DNA of 64,000 bases, taken from positions 1 through 64,000 of the forward strand of contig NZ_JMPL01000001.1 of assembly GCF_000735365.1 (NCBI RefSeq), written 5' to 3'. Below, piece by piece: positions 1 through 9,721 of this stretch. Positions within the stretch are counted from its first letter, which is position 1. Every line of letters starts with the position of its first letter. Below the pieces are notes generated by a model. That model was not told where the DNA came from. It ran no database searches and was given only the letters and a program-made list of their open reading frames with translations. A program made the position numbers and the translations under genes. This DNA is from Kluyvera ascorbata ATCC 33433 (GTDB lineage Bacteria > Pseudomonadota > Gammaproteobacteria > Enterobacterales > Enterobacteriaceae).

Positions 1-18
1 CATTGTTACTTCAACCAT
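1..18 (-). other. possible 5' end of the gene downstream of dlsT (cyuA/yhaM-like)
   Basis: A minus-strand ATG lies at 16-18 and stays open to the window edge, 20 bases after the dlsT stop. In E. coli the gene after dlsT (cyuP/yhaO) is cyuA (yhaM), an L-cysteine desulfidase. Only six codons are visible and no good ribosome-binding site is seen, so this rests mainly on synteny. Confidence 0.25.
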
Positions 19-37
19 ATTCGTTACCACGCGTAAA

Positions 38-1363
38 TCAGGAGAATGCCAGGAATGGAGAGACGCAGAGCAGCAGGCCGGTAATGATGATAATCACCAG
101 CGAGACGCCTTTGTATTTGTGTAGCGCCGGAACTTTGTAGACCAGCCAGGCCGGAATCAGGCAACCCACCATGCCGAAAATCGGGCTACAGATAGAGGTG
201 AAGCTCAGCACCGGCGCATTGAGCACAATGGCGCTCCAGGCCAGCAGGATGGCGAAGATCATAATCCCGCGCTGAACCAGCTTCTGATTGATTTTGTCTT
301 CCGGCATTTTGCGGCGCAGCAGGTTGATAACAATCCCCTGCGTCGCTTCGCGAAAGCCCAGATAAACGCCAAAGAACGCGGTCATCACGGCAAAGATATT
401 GAGGATGACGCTCACCACGGTGACCCATGCACCCGCGCTGCCATTAATAAACTGGGCGGCAATCGCCAGCGCCGAGATGTTCTGCTCATAGGCTTTCACC
501 GCTTCATCGTGGCCCATCGCCAGCGTAAAGGAGACGGCGTAGAAGAAGACCACCACGAACAGAATACCGAAGGCAATGTTCATCGCCCGCAGCGCTTTGT
601 GGCGCGCCACTTCGCGGGATTTCTCCTTTGAGCGATAAGAGATAACCATCGGGCTCAGGGTCTGAATAAACAGGATAGAGGTCAGGGTAAATGGCAGCGT
701 AATGATGGCGTTTTTAATCAGCAACCCCATCGGCGGCAGCGTGCCGGCGTTGTACAGATGCCACATCCCCACCATCGATACACCCAGCGCCGCCACGACC
801 AGCAGCTTAGTCAGCACCATAAAGCTGGAGACTTTAAACAGCAGCTTTTCACCGCGCGACGAAATGGCCACCAGCACGCAGATAAGCACCAGACCATAGA
901 ATGGGTTTTCCGAGAGCAGCCCATCGGTGACGCCGAAAGTATGCAGATAAGAGGCGCTGTCGTTGGTAATCGCCGTGGAGTAAACGAACATCCAGATAAC
1001 CAACATGATGAAGTAGAGCGCGCCGAGCAAGATCCCCCAGTTTTTGCCGAGGTAGCCGCTGATAACGCTCGGGTAGTCTTTACACTCCGGTGATTCAGCA
1101 AGCGTATTAATAAACAGACGCTGGAACAGGTACATCGCCGGGTAGCCGACGATGGAGGAGAGCAGGAAGACCCACAGTCCCATCAGGCCAACCTGAACGG
1201 GTAAGAACACGATCCCCGCCCCGATAGCCATCCCGATACTCATAATGACCCAGCCAACGTCGGTACTGTCGAATTTTATTGCCTCCTGCCATTCACTTTC
1301 TGACATGCCCGCTCGAGCGGCCGCAGACGACGTCTGTGCGGGTGCAACTGAGATTGTTTCCAT
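38..1363 (-). CDS. dlsT: serine/cysteine-type transporter DlsT (CyuP, YhaO)
   Basis: Inner-membrane amino-acid permease of the HAAAP (hydroxy/aromatic amino acid permease) family, related to SdaC and TdcC. The 441-residue product matches remembered E. coli YhaO almost throughout: a hydrophilic N-terminus, then about eleven hydrophobic segments beginning at GWVIMSIGMAIGAGIVFLP (residues about 37-55), with the conserved stretch FTLTSILFIQTLSPM. The family takes up D/L-serine, and in E. coli the gene is linked to cysteine catabolism with cyuA. It probably precedes cyuA, which would lie just outside the window. Substrate is inferred from family only. The tdc operon that accompanies it in E. coli is missing here. 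Confidence 0.9.
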   Translation of the reverse strand: METISVAPAQTSSAAARAGMSESEWQEAIKFDSTDVGWVIMSIGMAIGAGIVFLPVQVGLMGLWVFLLSSIVGYPAMYLFQRLFINTLAESPECKDYPSVISGYLGKNWGILLGALYFIMLVIWMFVYSTAITNDSASYLHTFGVTDGLLSENPFYGLVLICVLVAISSRGEKLLFKVSSFMVLTKLLVVAALGVSMVGMWHLYNAGTLPPMGLLIKNAIITLPFTLTSILFIQTLSPMVISYRSKEKSREVARHKALRAMNIAFGILFVVVFFYAVSFTLAMGHDEAVKAYEQNISALAIAAQFINGSAGAWVTVVSVILNIFAVMTAFFGVYLGFREATQGIVINLLRRKMPEDKINQKLVQRGIMIFAILLAWSAIVLNAPVLSFTSICSPIFGMVGCLIPAWLVYKVPALHKYKGVSLVIIIITGLLLCVSPFLAFS

Positions 1364-1874
1364 AACAAATTCTCACTCTTAGTGTGTAGGGGTTTATTGT
1401 TTTATTACAGTTTGATGTTCCGGATAGTCCGAATATTACAGGCTTATTCACTGCCTTTTTTAGAGTAAGAAAATGATAACGCGGGTTCAGGAGAAAAAGC
1501 TTGCAACTCTTTACGTAGGGAAACGCTGAAAATAGAAAATATTCCTATGATTAGCGCAAAATTAACCAATGTATTTCTCTTTTACTAATAAAAGAGAGAT
1601 TTCGGTGGTTTTTGCTTTCGAATGGATAATTATAATTAATTGTTTTTTAAGTAATTTTAACTTGATAATGATTTCTGAGACGTTGAGCGCTGCGAGGGTT
1701 TTGTGAGATAGCACAACGCGCCATGTTAATAAGATGTGACGTTAAAGAAAGGCAAAAAATGATGGCTATCACACCAACGCCTCGATTTAGTGAATAACTC
1801 CATTGTTTGTATGGATATGGTAAACAATCAGAATATTACGCTACGATGCAGAGCGTGCTTTGCCAGATGCTGAA
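1364..1874. other. long AT-rich intergenic region between dlsT and rnpB
   Basis: About 500 bases with no convincing gene on either strand. It must hold the dlsT promoter on its left side. A weak CRP-like motif (TGTGA-N6-ACAAC) lies near 1702-1717. In E. coli this interval carries the tdc threonine/serine-degradation operon plus yhaBC. I see no recognisable remnant of those genes here. Confidence 0.5.
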
Positions 1875-1878
1875 AAGC

Positions 1879-1906
1879 AAAAACCCCGCCGAGGCGGGGT
1901 TTTCTT
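1879..1906 (-). terminator. rnpB intrinsic terminator
   Basis: Read on the minus strand, a G+C-rich hairpin (AACCCCGCC, loop TC, GGCGGGGTT) is followed by a T-rich stretch a few bases after the mature end of rnpB. It resembles the rnpB terminator of E. coli. Confidence 0.85.
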
Positions 1907-1911
1907 TAAAG

Positions 1912-2291
<380 letters not shown>

Positions 2292-2298
2292 GGCGCGA

Positions 2299-2327
2299 AG
2301 TATAGAGGGTTTGCGCGTCGATGTCAC
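2299..2327 (-). promoter_or_regulatory. rnpB promoter overlapping the end of garK
   Basis: Minus-strand -10 TATACT (2299-2304) and -35 GTGACA (2322-2327) are separated by 17 bp, with transcription starting near 2291. The -35 box contains the garK stop codon TGA (2324-2326). A GC-rich GCGCGCC-like discriminator, typical of stringently controlled stable-RNA promoters, follows the -10. Confidence 0.85.
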
Positions 2328-3469
2328 CCTTCGATCCGCATCCCGACCTGAATTGTGGCGGCGATGTTCCGGGAAGTGTGGTAAATATTCTCCGCCGCAT
2401 CGCGGAAGGCTTCTTCCAGTGAACCAATGCGGTTCAGCACGCTGAATACCGAATCAATCCCGTACTGGTGTACCATGCCAACATCGCGCGTCAGGCTACC
2501 GGCAATACCGATAACCGGCTTGTGGTACTTCTTCGCCACGCTGGCCACACCTACCGGCACTTTGCCGTGAATGCTCTGGCTATCGAGGCGGCCTTCACCG
2601 GTCACCACCAGCGTGCAATCATGGATATGTTCTTCAAGGTTCAGCGCCTGGGTCACAATCTCAATGCCGCTGCGCAGCTCCGCGCCGAGGAACGCCATCA
2701 GCGCCGCCCCCATCCCGCCAGCCGCGCCGGAACCAGGCACTTCTTTTACGTCAATGCGCAGCGATTTCTTAATCGCGTCCGCGTAGTGCGCCAGATTACG
2801 ATCCAGCTCGACGATCATCGCCTCCGTCGCTCCTTTCTGCGGGCCAAAGATACAGGATGCGCCAAAAGGTCCGGTCAGCGGGTTCGTCACATCGCAGGCC
2901 ACGCGAATCGCGCAGTTTTTCAGGCGAGCATCAAGTCCTGAAATATCAATATGGTTGAGGCTCATCAGGCTACCGCCACCAAAACCGATTTCCGTGCCGC
3001 TGGCATCGCACAGCTTCGCGCCCAGCGCCTGCACCATACCGGCGCCACCGTCATTGGTTGCGCTGCCACCAATGCCGATAATAATGTTTTTCGCCCCGCT
3101 CTCCAGCGCCTGAAGGATCAGCTCCCCGGTGCCGTAAGAGGTGGTAATCAGCGGGTTGCGCTGCTCTGGCAGCACTAATGCCAGACCGCTTGCCGCCGCC
3201 ATTTCAATAAAAGCGGTATTCCCGTCGCCGGAGATCCCCCACTGTGCTTCCACGGCTTCGCCAAGCGGACCGGTGACCGTTGACGTCACTGAACGACCCT
3301 GCGTTGCCGCAATCATCGCCTCAACCGTTCCTTCTCCACCGTCGGCGACCGGCACTGACACGAATTGCGCTTCCGGAAAGATTTCCCGAAATCCTTTTTC
3401 TATGGCCTGAGCTACCTCAGTGGCAGAAAGGCTTTCTTTATAAGAGTCTGGGGCGATTACGATTTTCAT
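2324..3469 (-). CDS. garK: glycerate 2-kinase GarK
   Basis: Phosphorylates D-glycerate to 2-phosphoglycerate, the last step of cytosolic galactarate/glucarate breakdown. The 381-residue product has exactly the E. coli GarK length. It starts MKIVIAPDSYKESLSATEVA, carries the VADGGEGTVEAM motif (about residue 42-53), and has the glycine-rich GIGGSATNDGGAGM segment (about 132-145) of the glycerate kinase type-1 family. It is the last gene of garPLRK, separated from garR by a REP-type repeat, and its stop codon lies in the rnpB promoter. Confidence 0.96.
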   Translation of the reverse strand: MKIVIAPDSYKESLSATEVAQAIEKGFREIFPEAQFVSVPVADGGEGTVEAMIAATQGRSVTSTVTGPLGEAVEAQWGISGDGNTAFIEMAAASGLALVLPEQRNPLITTSYGTGELILQALESGAKNIIIGIGGSATNDGGAGMVQALGAKLCDASGTEIGFGGGSLMSLNHIDISGLDARLKNCAIRVACDVTNPLTGPFGASCIFGPQKGATEAMIVELDRNLAHYADAIKKSLRIDVKEVPGSGAAGGMGAALMAFLGAELRSGIEIVTQALNLEEHIHDCTLVVTGEGRLDSQSIHGKVPVGVASVAKKYHKPVIGIAGSLTRDVGMVHQYGIDSVFSVLNRIGSLEEAFRDAAENIYHTSRNIAATIQVGMRIEG

Positions 3470-3483
3470 ATCTGAGCCTATTA

Positions 3484-3560
3484 GCGCACGACGCCGGAGG
3501 GCGTTTCACAGCTCCGGCCTACCCTGTAAGCCCGGCACGCAATGCGCCACCGGGCACAAC
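3484..3560. repeat. REP-type palindromic repeat between garR and garK
   Basis: Two imperfect stem-loops of the enteric REP type occur here: a GCCGGA...TCCGGC-like arm on the left and GCCCGG...CCGGGC with GGTGGCGCA inside on the right, joined by CTACCCTGTAAG. It fills the whole garR-garK gap and could attenuate transcription or stabilise mRNA. Confidence 0.7.
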
Positions 3561-3564
3561 GTCC

Positions 3565-4449
3565 TTAGCGAGTGACTTCCACTTTCGCCAGTTTTTCGTA
3601 ATAGCACGCCAGAGCGCTATGGTCGGCGGTTCCAAGACCATCTGCACGCAGCGCCTGCATCATCTCCATCACCGCGGCAGTCAGCGGCAGCTGCGCGCCC
3701 ACGCCGTGCGAGGTATCCAGCGCATTCGCCAGATCTTTAATGTGCAGGTCGATACGGAAGCCCGGTTTGAAGTTACGATCCATCACCATCGGTGCTTTCG
3801 CATCCAGCACGGTGCTGCCCGCCAGTCCGCCACGAATCGCCTGATAGACCAGATCCGGGTTAACGCCCGCTTTGGTCGCCAGCGTCAGCGCTTCAGACAT
3901 TGCCGCAATGTTCAGCGCCACGATCACCTGGTTTGCCAGCTTGGTCACGTTGCCCGCACCAATATCGCCGGTATGCACCACGGAACCCGCCATCGCTTTC
4001 ATCAGATCGTAATACTTATCGAAGATGGCTTTATCACCGCCGACCATCACCGACAGCGTGCCGTCGATAGCTTTTGGTTCACCGCCGCTCACCGGCGCAT
4101 CGAGCATATCAATGCCTTTCGCCTTCAGCGCGTCGCTAATTTCACGGCTGGCCAGCGGTGCAATCGAGCTCATGTCGATAAGCACGGTGCCCGGCTTCGC
4201 GCCTTCGATAATGCCGTTTTCACCCAGCGCCACTTCTTTCACGTGTGGCGAGTTTGGCAGCATGGTGATGATCACATCACACTGTTCAGCAATCGCTTTT
4301 GCCGTGGTCGCCGTTTCAGCACCGGCGGCAATCACTTCGGCAATCGTTTCAGGATTACGGTCAGAAACCACCAGCGAGTAACCCGCTTTCAGCAGGTTTT
4401 TACTCATCGGTTTACCCATGATACCCAGGCCAATAAAACCAACTTTCAT
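3565..4449 (-). CDS. garR: 2-hydroxy-3-oxopropionate (tartronate semialdehyde) reductase GarR
   Basis: NAD(P)H-dependent reduction of tartronate semialdehyde to D-glycerate in the galactarate/glucarate pathway. It belongs to the 3-hydroxyisobutyrate dehydrogenase family: N-terminal Rossmann motif GFIGLGIMGKPM, substrate-binding signature DAPVSGGEPKA (about 117-127), and catalytic lysine in GNVTKLANQ (about residue 171). From the ATG at 4449 it is 294 residues, the E. coli length. That start has GAGG 8 nt upstream. An in-frame ATG two codons earlier (4455) is too close to that ribosome site. Confidence 0.96.
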   Translation of the reverse strand: MKVGFIGLGIMGKPMSKNLLKAGYSLVVSDRNPETIAEVIAAGAETATTAKAIAEQCDVIITMLPNSPHVKEVALGENGIIEGAKPGTVLIDMSSIAPLASREISDALKAKGIDMLDAPVSGGEPKAIDGTLSVMVGGDKAIFDKYYDLMKAMAGSVVHTGDIGAGNVTKLANQVIVALNIAAMSEALTLATKAGVNPDLVYQAIRGGLAGSTVLDAKAPMVMDRNFKPGFRIDLHIKDLANALDTSHGVGAQLPLTAAVMEMMQALRADGLGTADHSALACYYEKLAKVEVTR

Positions 4450-4485
4450 CGTCATTTCCTCAAATGTGTATGTATTCGGTGGTGG

Positions 4486-5256
4486 TTACTTCTTGAAGGC
4501 GTCAGCCAGCTTCTGCGTACCGGCACGGAACACGCCGAGATCGCTGCCAACCGCCACAAAGGTCGCGCCCCACTCCAGATAGCGGCGCGCATCGGCTTCT
4601 ACCGGTGCCAGAATGCCGCTTGGCTTACCGTGCGCTTTGGCACGGGCGAAAATATGTTGAATCGCCTGCTGCACTTCCGGGTGAGAAGCGTTACCCAGAT
4701 GGCCTAACGCCGCGGCCAGGTCGCTTGGGCCAACGAAGATGCCATCTACGCCTTCAGTGGCGGCAATGGCATCAACGTTGTCGACGCCCAGCTGGCTTTC
4801 GATCTGCACCAGGATGGTGATGTTTTTATTGGACTGCGCGAAGTAATCCGGCACGGTGCCAAACATGTTGCCGCGATGAGAAACGGACACGCCGCGAATG
4901 CCTTCTGGCGGATAACGGGTCGAAGAGACCGCCTGTGCGGCTTCTTCTTCGGTTTCCACAAACGGAATCAGGAAGTTGTAGAAACCGATATCCAGCATGC
5001 GCTTGATAATCACCGGCTCGTTGGTCGGGATACGCACAACCGGTGCGCTCGCGCTGCCTTTTAAAGCCATCAGCTGCGGGATGAGCGTCGTCACGTCGTT
5101 CGGCGCATGTTCACCGTCCAGTACCAGCCAGTCGAAACCGGCCAGTCCTAACACTTCAGTGCTGATTGGGCTGGAGAGTGCGGACCAGCAGCCAATCTGA
5201 ACCTGTTTTGCCGCCAGCGCAGCTTTGAATTTGTTAGGGAAAATCGCGTTATCCAT
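4486..5256 (-). CDS. garL: 5-keto-4-deoxy-D-glucarate aldolase GarL
   Basis: Class II aldolase of the HpcH/HpaI family. It cleaves 5-keto-4-deoxy-D-glucarate (and 2-keto-3-deoxy-glucarate) to pyruvate and tartronate semialdehyde, the substrate of GarR. Visible family motifs are LDGEHAPND (catalytic His region, about residue 45-53), [14 protein letters not shown] (metal-binding Glu), and the [14 protein letters not shown] metal-binding Asp (about 173). I chose the ATG at 5256 (256 residues, E. coli length), because AAGG lies 8 nt upstream. The in-frame ATG at 5262 is only 2 nt from that site. Third gene from the operon end, 36 nt before garR. Confidence 0.95.
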   Translation of the reverse strand: MDNAIFPNKFKAALAAKQVQIGCWSALSSPISTEVLGLAGFDWLVLDGEHAPNDVTTLIPQLMALKGSASAPVVRIPTNEPVIIKRMLDIGFYNFLIPFVETEEEAAQAVSSTRYPPEGIRGVSVSHRGNMFGTVPDYFAQSNKNITILVQIESQLGVDNVDAIAATEGVDGIFVGPSDLAAALGHLGNASHPEVQQAIQHIFARAKAHGKPSGILAPVEADARRYLEWGATFVAVGSDLGVFRAGTQKLADAFKK

Positions 5257-5282
5257 TTTCATTACCTTAAGTTAGTCGTGGC

Positions 5283-6623
5283 TTACTTACGCAGTTCCAG
5301 ACGTTTGATGTCGCCAACCACGAACAGGTAGCAAACCATCATCATCAGCGCAGAGCAGCCTACAAAAATCAGTGCGCCATTAAAGGAGTGCAGCTCACTC
5401 ACGATATAGCCAATCACCAGCGGCGTGACGATAGACGCCACGTTACCGAAGACGTTAAACAGCCCGCCGCACAGCCCTACAATCTCTTTTGGCGCCACGT
5501 CGGAGATAACCGGCCAGCCGAGTGCACCAAAACCTTTACCGAAGAATGCCAACGCCATCAGGGTAACCACCAGCGCGGTGTTATCGGTGTAGTTACACAG
5601 AATAATCGTCGATGCCAGCAGCATGCCCAATACGATAGGCAGCTTACGGGCAAAGGTCAGCGTACAGCCACGACGAATCAGGTAGTCGGAGAACAACCCG
5701 CCCAACACGCCACCGGCAAAGCCGCACAATGCAGGAATAGACGCCACGAGCCCTACTTTCAGAATCGACATGCCTTTGTCCTGCACCAGGTAAATTGGGA
5801 ACCAGGTGAGGAAGAACCACGTAATGGTGTTCAGGAAGTACTGACCGAAGAAGATCCCTAACATCATACGGCTGCTCAGCAACTGCTTGATGTAATCCAG
5901 CTTCGGACCTTTTGCCGCATCGCTGCCCGGCTTTTTATGGTCCATATCGACCACGGCACCGTTATCCGCAATGAACTTCAGCTCATCTTTGGACATGCGC
6001 GGATGGTCGGTTGGGTTATGGACGAACTTCACCCACATCCCGGTCAACACGAAACCAATCACACCCATCACGGTAAAGACGTGCTCCCAGCCCCAGGCGA
6101 AGGTTAACCAGCCCAACAGTGGCGAGAACAGCGCTAAAGAGAAGTACTGCGCGGAGTTAAAGATAGCGGACGCCGTGCCGCGCTCTTTGGTCGGGAACCA
6201 GGCCGCTACGATACGGGCGTTAGCCGGGAAGGAAGGCGCTTCAGAGAAGCCCAGCATAAAGCGCATGAAGAACATTGAGACGCCCGCCCATGCCAGTGGG
6301 AAGAAGCCAACAAAGCCCTGCAGGAAAGTAAACAGCGACCAGAAGAACAGACTATAGGTATAGACTTTCTTCGAACCAAATTTATCCAGTAACCAACCAC
6401 CGGGGATCTGCATGAGCAAATAAGCCCAACCGAACGCAGAGAAGATGTACCCCATTTCGACCGCGCTCAGACCCAGCTCTTTTGCCACCGACGTACCGGC
6501 GATGGAGAGCGTGGCGCGGTCCGCATAGTTAACGGCCGTAACAATGAAAATAACTAAAAGAATTAAATAACGGGTATGCATTCCTTTTGTTGATCCAGAA
6601 ACATCAGCTGTATCGTGTATCAT
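5283..6623 (-). CDS. garP: galactarate/glucarate/glycerate transporter GarP (MFS)
   Basis: Proton-coupled uptake of galactarate, D-glucarate and glycerate through the inner membrane. It belongs to the anion:cation symporter family of major facilitators. About twelve membrane helices are visible, with the family motif FGWAYLLMQIPGGWLLDKFG after helix 2 and RFMLGFSEAPSFPANARI in helix 4. From ATG 6623 it is 446 residues, close to the E. coli 444. That start has GAGG 8 nt upstream, and a GTG six codons earlier is less likely. It is the first gene of garPLRK, transcribed divergently from garD. Confidence 0.95.
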   Translation of the reverse strand: MIHDTADVSGSTKGMHTRYLILLVIFIVTAVNYADRATLSIAGTSVAKELGLSAVEMGYIFSAFGWAYLLMQIPGGWLLDKFGSKKVYTYSLFFWSLFTFLQGFVGFFPLAWAGVSMFFMRFMLGFSEAPSFPANARIVAAWFPTKERGTASAIFNSAQYFSLALFSPLLGWLTFAWGWEHVFTVMGVIGFVLTGMWVKFVHNPTDHPRMSKDELKFIADNGAVVDMDHKKPGSDAAKGPKLDYIKQLLSSRMMLGIFFGQYFLNTITWFFLTWFPIYLVQDKGMSILKVGLVASIPALCGFAGGVLGGLFSDYLIRRGCTLTFARKLPIVLGMLLASTIILCNYTDNTALVVTLMALAFFGKGFGALGWPVISDVAPKEIVGLCGGLFNVFGNVASIVTPLVIGYIVSELHSFNGALIFVGCSALMMMVCYLFVVGDIKRLELRK

Positions 6624-6772
6624 TTTATTATCCTCGGGCACAGAGAACCTTAATTATATTTTTATTATTAAGGTCTATTTCGCTGATTATTTATTGATAA
6701 CTGGCAATCTTAATCAATCGATAATACGCCATGAAATCGAGATTCAGTATAATCAGGAAACGATAGCCATAC

Positions 6773-6790
6773 ATTGTGCAAAAACACAAT
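6773..6790. promoter_or_regulatory. perfect 18-bp inverted repeat, candidate CdaR operator
   Basis: ATTGTG-N6-CACAAT lies in the 412-bp divergent garP-garD gap. A related half site TGCACAA lies at 6847-6853, with CATATGCACAT at 6821-6831. The gar genes are known to be activated by the sugar-diacid regulator CdaR, so these TGCACA-type repeats are plausible CdaR sites. The match to CdaR is inference; the palindrome itself is seen. Confidence 0.5.
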
Positions 6791-6894
6791 TTAATAGCCT
6801 TATAAAATCTTTTAGTTATTCATATGCACATAACACTGGGCGCTGATGCACAATTTCAATTTTTGATACCCTTGCGCCACAAGGCATGACGACA

Positions 6895-6916
6895 ATAGGT
6901 GATCTTTATCACATTT
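6895..6916. promoter_or_regulatory. candidate CRP site upstream of garD
   Basis: GGTGA-TCTTTA-TCACA (6898-6913) differs from the CRP consensus TGTGA-N6-TCACA by one base. It lies about 120 bp before the garD start, which fits catabolite control of an aldarate-use operon. Confidence 0.6.
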
Positions 6917-7035
6917 TTAGATTCCAACACCTGACATGCTTTATTCCATAATCAAAGTGTTCTTATTTTCCACATTGAATAACCTGACACTTATAACATT
7001 TATTATTTTACCCACTGGCTGGAGAATGCTGGACA

Positions 7036-8607
7036 ATGGCTAACATCGAAATCAGACAAGAATCGCCGACTGCCTTTTATATTAAAGTGCACGATACAGA
7101 CAATGTCGCGATTATTGTTAACGATAATGGATTAAAAGCAGGAACCCGCTTTCCTGACGGTCTGGAATTAATTGAGCATATTCCTCAAGGGCATAAAGTG
7201 GCCCTGGTGGATATTCCCCACAATGGCGAAATTATCCGCTACGGTGAGGTCATCGGCTACGCCGTTCGCGACATCGTCAAAGGGAGCTGGATTGATGAGT
7301 CCATGGTTATTCTGCCGAAGGCACCGCCGCTGAATACCTTACCGCTGGCAACCCGAGTGCCAGAGCCGCTGCCGCCGCTGGAGGGCTACACTTTCGAAGG
7401 CTACCGCAACGCCGATGGCAGCGTGGGTACCAAAAACCTGCTGGGTATTTCAACCAGCGTACACTGCGTGGCGGGCGTGGTGGATTATGTGGTCAAAATT
7501 ATTGAACGCGATCTGCTGCCCAAATACCCCAACGTCGACGGCGTGGTTGGCCTCAATCACCTGTACGGCTGCGGTGTGGCGATCAACGCCCCGGCGGCCA
7601 TCGTGCCCATTCGCACCATTCACAACATCGCCCTGAACCCTAACTTTGGCGGCGAAGTGATGGTTGTGGGCCTCGGCTGTGAAAAATTACAGCCAGAGCG
7701 TCTGCTTCAAGGTACCGAAGATGTAGAGAGCATCCCGGTCGACAGCGCCAGCATCGTACGTTTGCAAGATGAACAGCATGTTGGTTTTCGCTCAATGGTC
7801 GACGACATTTTGCAGGTGGCCGAACGTCACCTGGAAAAACTCAACAAGCGCCAGCGCGAAACCTGCCCGGCCTCTGAACTGGTCGTCGGCATGCAGTGCG
7901 GCGGAAGCGATGCGTTCTCCGGCGTGACGGCAAACCCAGCGGTAGGCTACGCGTCTGACCTGCTGGTGCGCTGCGGCGCAACCGTGATGTTCTCGGAAGT
8001 AACCGAAGTGCGTGACGCCATCCACCTGCTCACGCCGCGCGTCATCAACGAAGAAGTGGGCAAACGCCTGCTGGAAGAGATGGCCTGGTACGATAACTAT
8101 CTCGATATGGGCCAGACCGACCGCAGCGCCAACCCGTCTCCGGGCAACAAGAAAGGTGGACTGGCAAACGTGGTGGAAAAAGCGCTGGGCTCTATCGCTA
8201 AATCCGGCAAGAGCGCCATCGTGGAAGTGCTTTCACCAGGCCAACGCCCAACCAAGCGCGGCCTGATTTATGCCGCCACCCCGGCAAGCGATTTTGTCTG
8301 CGGCACCCAACAGGTCGCTTCCGGCATTACCGTACAGGTCTTCACCACCGGCCGCGGTACGCCGTACGGTCTGATGGCCGTACCGGTCATCAAGATGGCC
8401 ACCCGCACCGAACTGGCGAACCGCTGGTATGACTTAATGGATATCAACGCCGGGACCATTGCCACGGGCGAAGAGACGATTGAGGATGTGGGCACGAAGC
8501 TGTTTGAGTTCATTCTGGACGTGGCGAGCGGGCGTAAGAAAACCTTCTCGGATCAGTGGGGTCTGCATAACCAGCTGGCGGTGTTTAACCCGGCTCCGGT
8601 GACTTGA
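7036..8607 (+). CDS. garD: galactarate dehydratase GarD
   Basis: Removes water from galactarate (meso-galactarate) to give 5-keto-4-deoxy-D-glucarate, the substrate of GarL. The 523-residue product has the E. coli length. An N-terminal SAF-like domain (about 1-95) is followed by the UxaA/GarD catalytic region, with [16 protein letters not shown] (about 122-137), HLYGCGVAI (about 175-183), GLGCEKLQP and [17 protein letters not shown] (about 286-302). Cysteine/histidine-rich segments fit its iron-dependent chemistry. Single-gene unit divergent from garP, ending at a bidirectional terminator shared with agaR. Confidence 0.95.
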   Translation: MANIEIRQESPTAFYIKVHDTDNVAIIVNDNGLKAGTRFPDGLELIEHIPQGHKVALVDIPHNGEIIRYGEVIGYAVRDIVKGSWIDESMVILPKAPPLNTLPLATRVPEPLPPLEGYTFEGYRNADGSVGTKNLLGISTSVHCVAGVVDYVVKIIERDLLPKYPNVDGVVGLNHLYGCGVAINAPAAIVPIRTIHNIALNPNFGGEVMVVGLGCEKLQPERLLQGTEDVESIPVDSASIVRLQDEQHVGFRSMVDDILQVAERHLEKLNKRQRETCPASELVVGMQCGGSDAFSGVTANPAVGYASDLLVRCGATVMFSEVTEVRDAIHLLTPRVINEEVGKRLLEEMAWYDNYLDMGQTDRSANPSPGNKKGGLANVVEKALGSIAKSGKSAIVEVLSPGQRPTKRGLIYAATPASDFVCGTQQVASGITVQVFTTGRGTPYGLMAVPVIKMATRTELANRWYDLMDINAGTIATGEETIEDVGTKLFEFILDVASGRKKTFSDQWGLHNQLAVFNPAPVT

Positions 8608-8631
8608 TTACGTGATATTCAAGAAAAAGGT

Positions 8632-8664
8632 TATCGGGAGGCTATCATGCCTCCCGATTTTTTA
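8632..8664. terminator. terminator between convergent garD and agaR
   Basis: A perfect 9-bp stem (ATCGGGAGG / CCTCCCGAT, 8-nt loop) is followed on the plus strand by six T residues. On the minus strand it lies immediately after the agaR stop codon and leads into ACCTTTTTC, so it may serve both genes. Confidence 0.85.
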
Positions 8665-9471
8665 TGCACTCACTAAAATCACGTCAATGCCCTGCCGACG
8701 CAACCCTTCCAGACTTTCATTCGGCACGCCCTCATCAACAATAATCACATCAATACGCTGGGTATCAATGATCTTATGCAGGCTGGAGCGGTTAAATTTC
8801 GTGGAGTCCGTGACGACGACAATGCGCTCAGCCACTTCACACATCCGGCGGTTAAGCCGGGCTTCGTCTTCATTATGCGTGCTGATGCCGCGCTCGAGAT
8901 CAATGGCATCGACGCCAAGGAACAGAATGTCGAAGTGATAATTCTGTAACGACTGCTCCGCCTGGTCGCCGTAAAACGACTGCGACTGACGACGCAGGTG
9001 GCCACCGGTCATCAGCAGCTCAACGCCTTCTGACTCCAGCAACGCATTCGCGACGTTCATGCCGTTAGTCATGGCAATGACGTCCGTATGCTGGCGCATC
9101 AACCGTGCAATCTCATAGGTAGTGGTACCGGAGTCAAGAATCACGCGATGGCCGGGTTTAATCAGCTCAACGGCGGCTTTCGCGATGCTACGCTTCACCG
9201 CCGTATTCAGAGAGCTTTTGTCTTCGACAGAAGGTTCGGTCGCTGGCGTATTGCTATCGCAGATGAGTGCGCCGCCATATGCGCGCACGGCAATGCCCTG
9301 CTTTTCCAGGAAGGCAAGATCGTTACGGATCGTTACCGTCGATACGCCGAACCATTCAGAAAGATCGTTTACCTGCACGCTACCCTGCTGCCGCAACCGC
9401 TGGATAATCTGCTCGCGTCTTTCACTGGTTCCCGTCACACGCTTATCGGCAGAAGAGTCGGTGTTGCTCAT
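8662..9471 (-). CDS. agaR: DeoR-family repressor of the N-acetylgalactosamine regulon, AgaR
   Basis: 269 residues, identical in length and very close in sequence to E. coli AgaR. The N-terminal DeoR-type helix-turn-helix is visible as [20 protein letters not shown] followed by [16 protein letters not shown] (about 19-56). The C-terminal sugar-phosphate-sensing DeoRC domain carries [15 protein letters not shown] (about 109-123). It is divergent from kbaZ, and the 250-bp gap holds several T/A-rich AgaR-type sites, so autoregulation and repression of the aga operon are expected. Inducer (a GalNAc or GalN phosphate derivative) is known only from the family. Confidence 0.95.
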   Translation of the reverse strand: MSNTDSSADKRVTGTSERREQIIQRLRQQGSVQVNDLSEWFGVSTVTIRNDLAFLEKQGIAVRAYGGALICDSNTPATEPSVEDKSSLNTAVKRSIAKAAVELIKPGHRVILDSGTTTYEIARLMRQHTDVIAMTNGMNVANALLESEGVELLMTGGHLRRQSQSFYGDQAEQSLQNYHFDILFLGVDAIDLERGISTHNEDEARLNRRMCEVAERIVVVTDSTKFNRSSLHKIIDTQRIDVIIVDEGVPNESLEGLRRQGIDVILVSA

Positions 9472-9489
9472 AAAGATTCCTTTGATTGA

Positions 9490-9689
9490 TTCTTTCGTTT
9501 CATTTCTTTTTGCTTATTAACACCTTTCTTTTCTCGGAATGCAAGCCTTAAAAAGGCCTCGCATGGCGACAAACCCCCTCAACACACCTTTCATTTTGTT
9601 TCTTTTGTGAAACAGATCCGAAAATGGAAATCTTTCATTTTATTTTTAAATCCACGTAACGCAGTATTAAATGAAACAAAACGAAAGAT
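9490..9689. promoter_or_regulatory. cluster of four AgaR-type operators between agaR and kbaZ
   Basis: Four copies of the pyrimidine-rich AgaR-like motif (CTTTCRTTTYRTTTY pattern) are visible: 9490-9512, 9587-9609, 9630-9652, and in the opposite orientation 9668-9689. They cover the divergent promoters of agaR and kbaZ. Identification rests on resemblance to the published E. coli AgaR site. Confidence 0.75.
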
Positions 9690-9721
9690 AAGTATCATTA
9701 CAATCTGAGTTGGAGAGGAAA

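Noticed and set aside
3280-4707. 475-codon open frame on the plus strand opposite garK/garR
   Set aside because: It spans two real genes and their intergenic repeat on the other strand and has no recognisable protein features.
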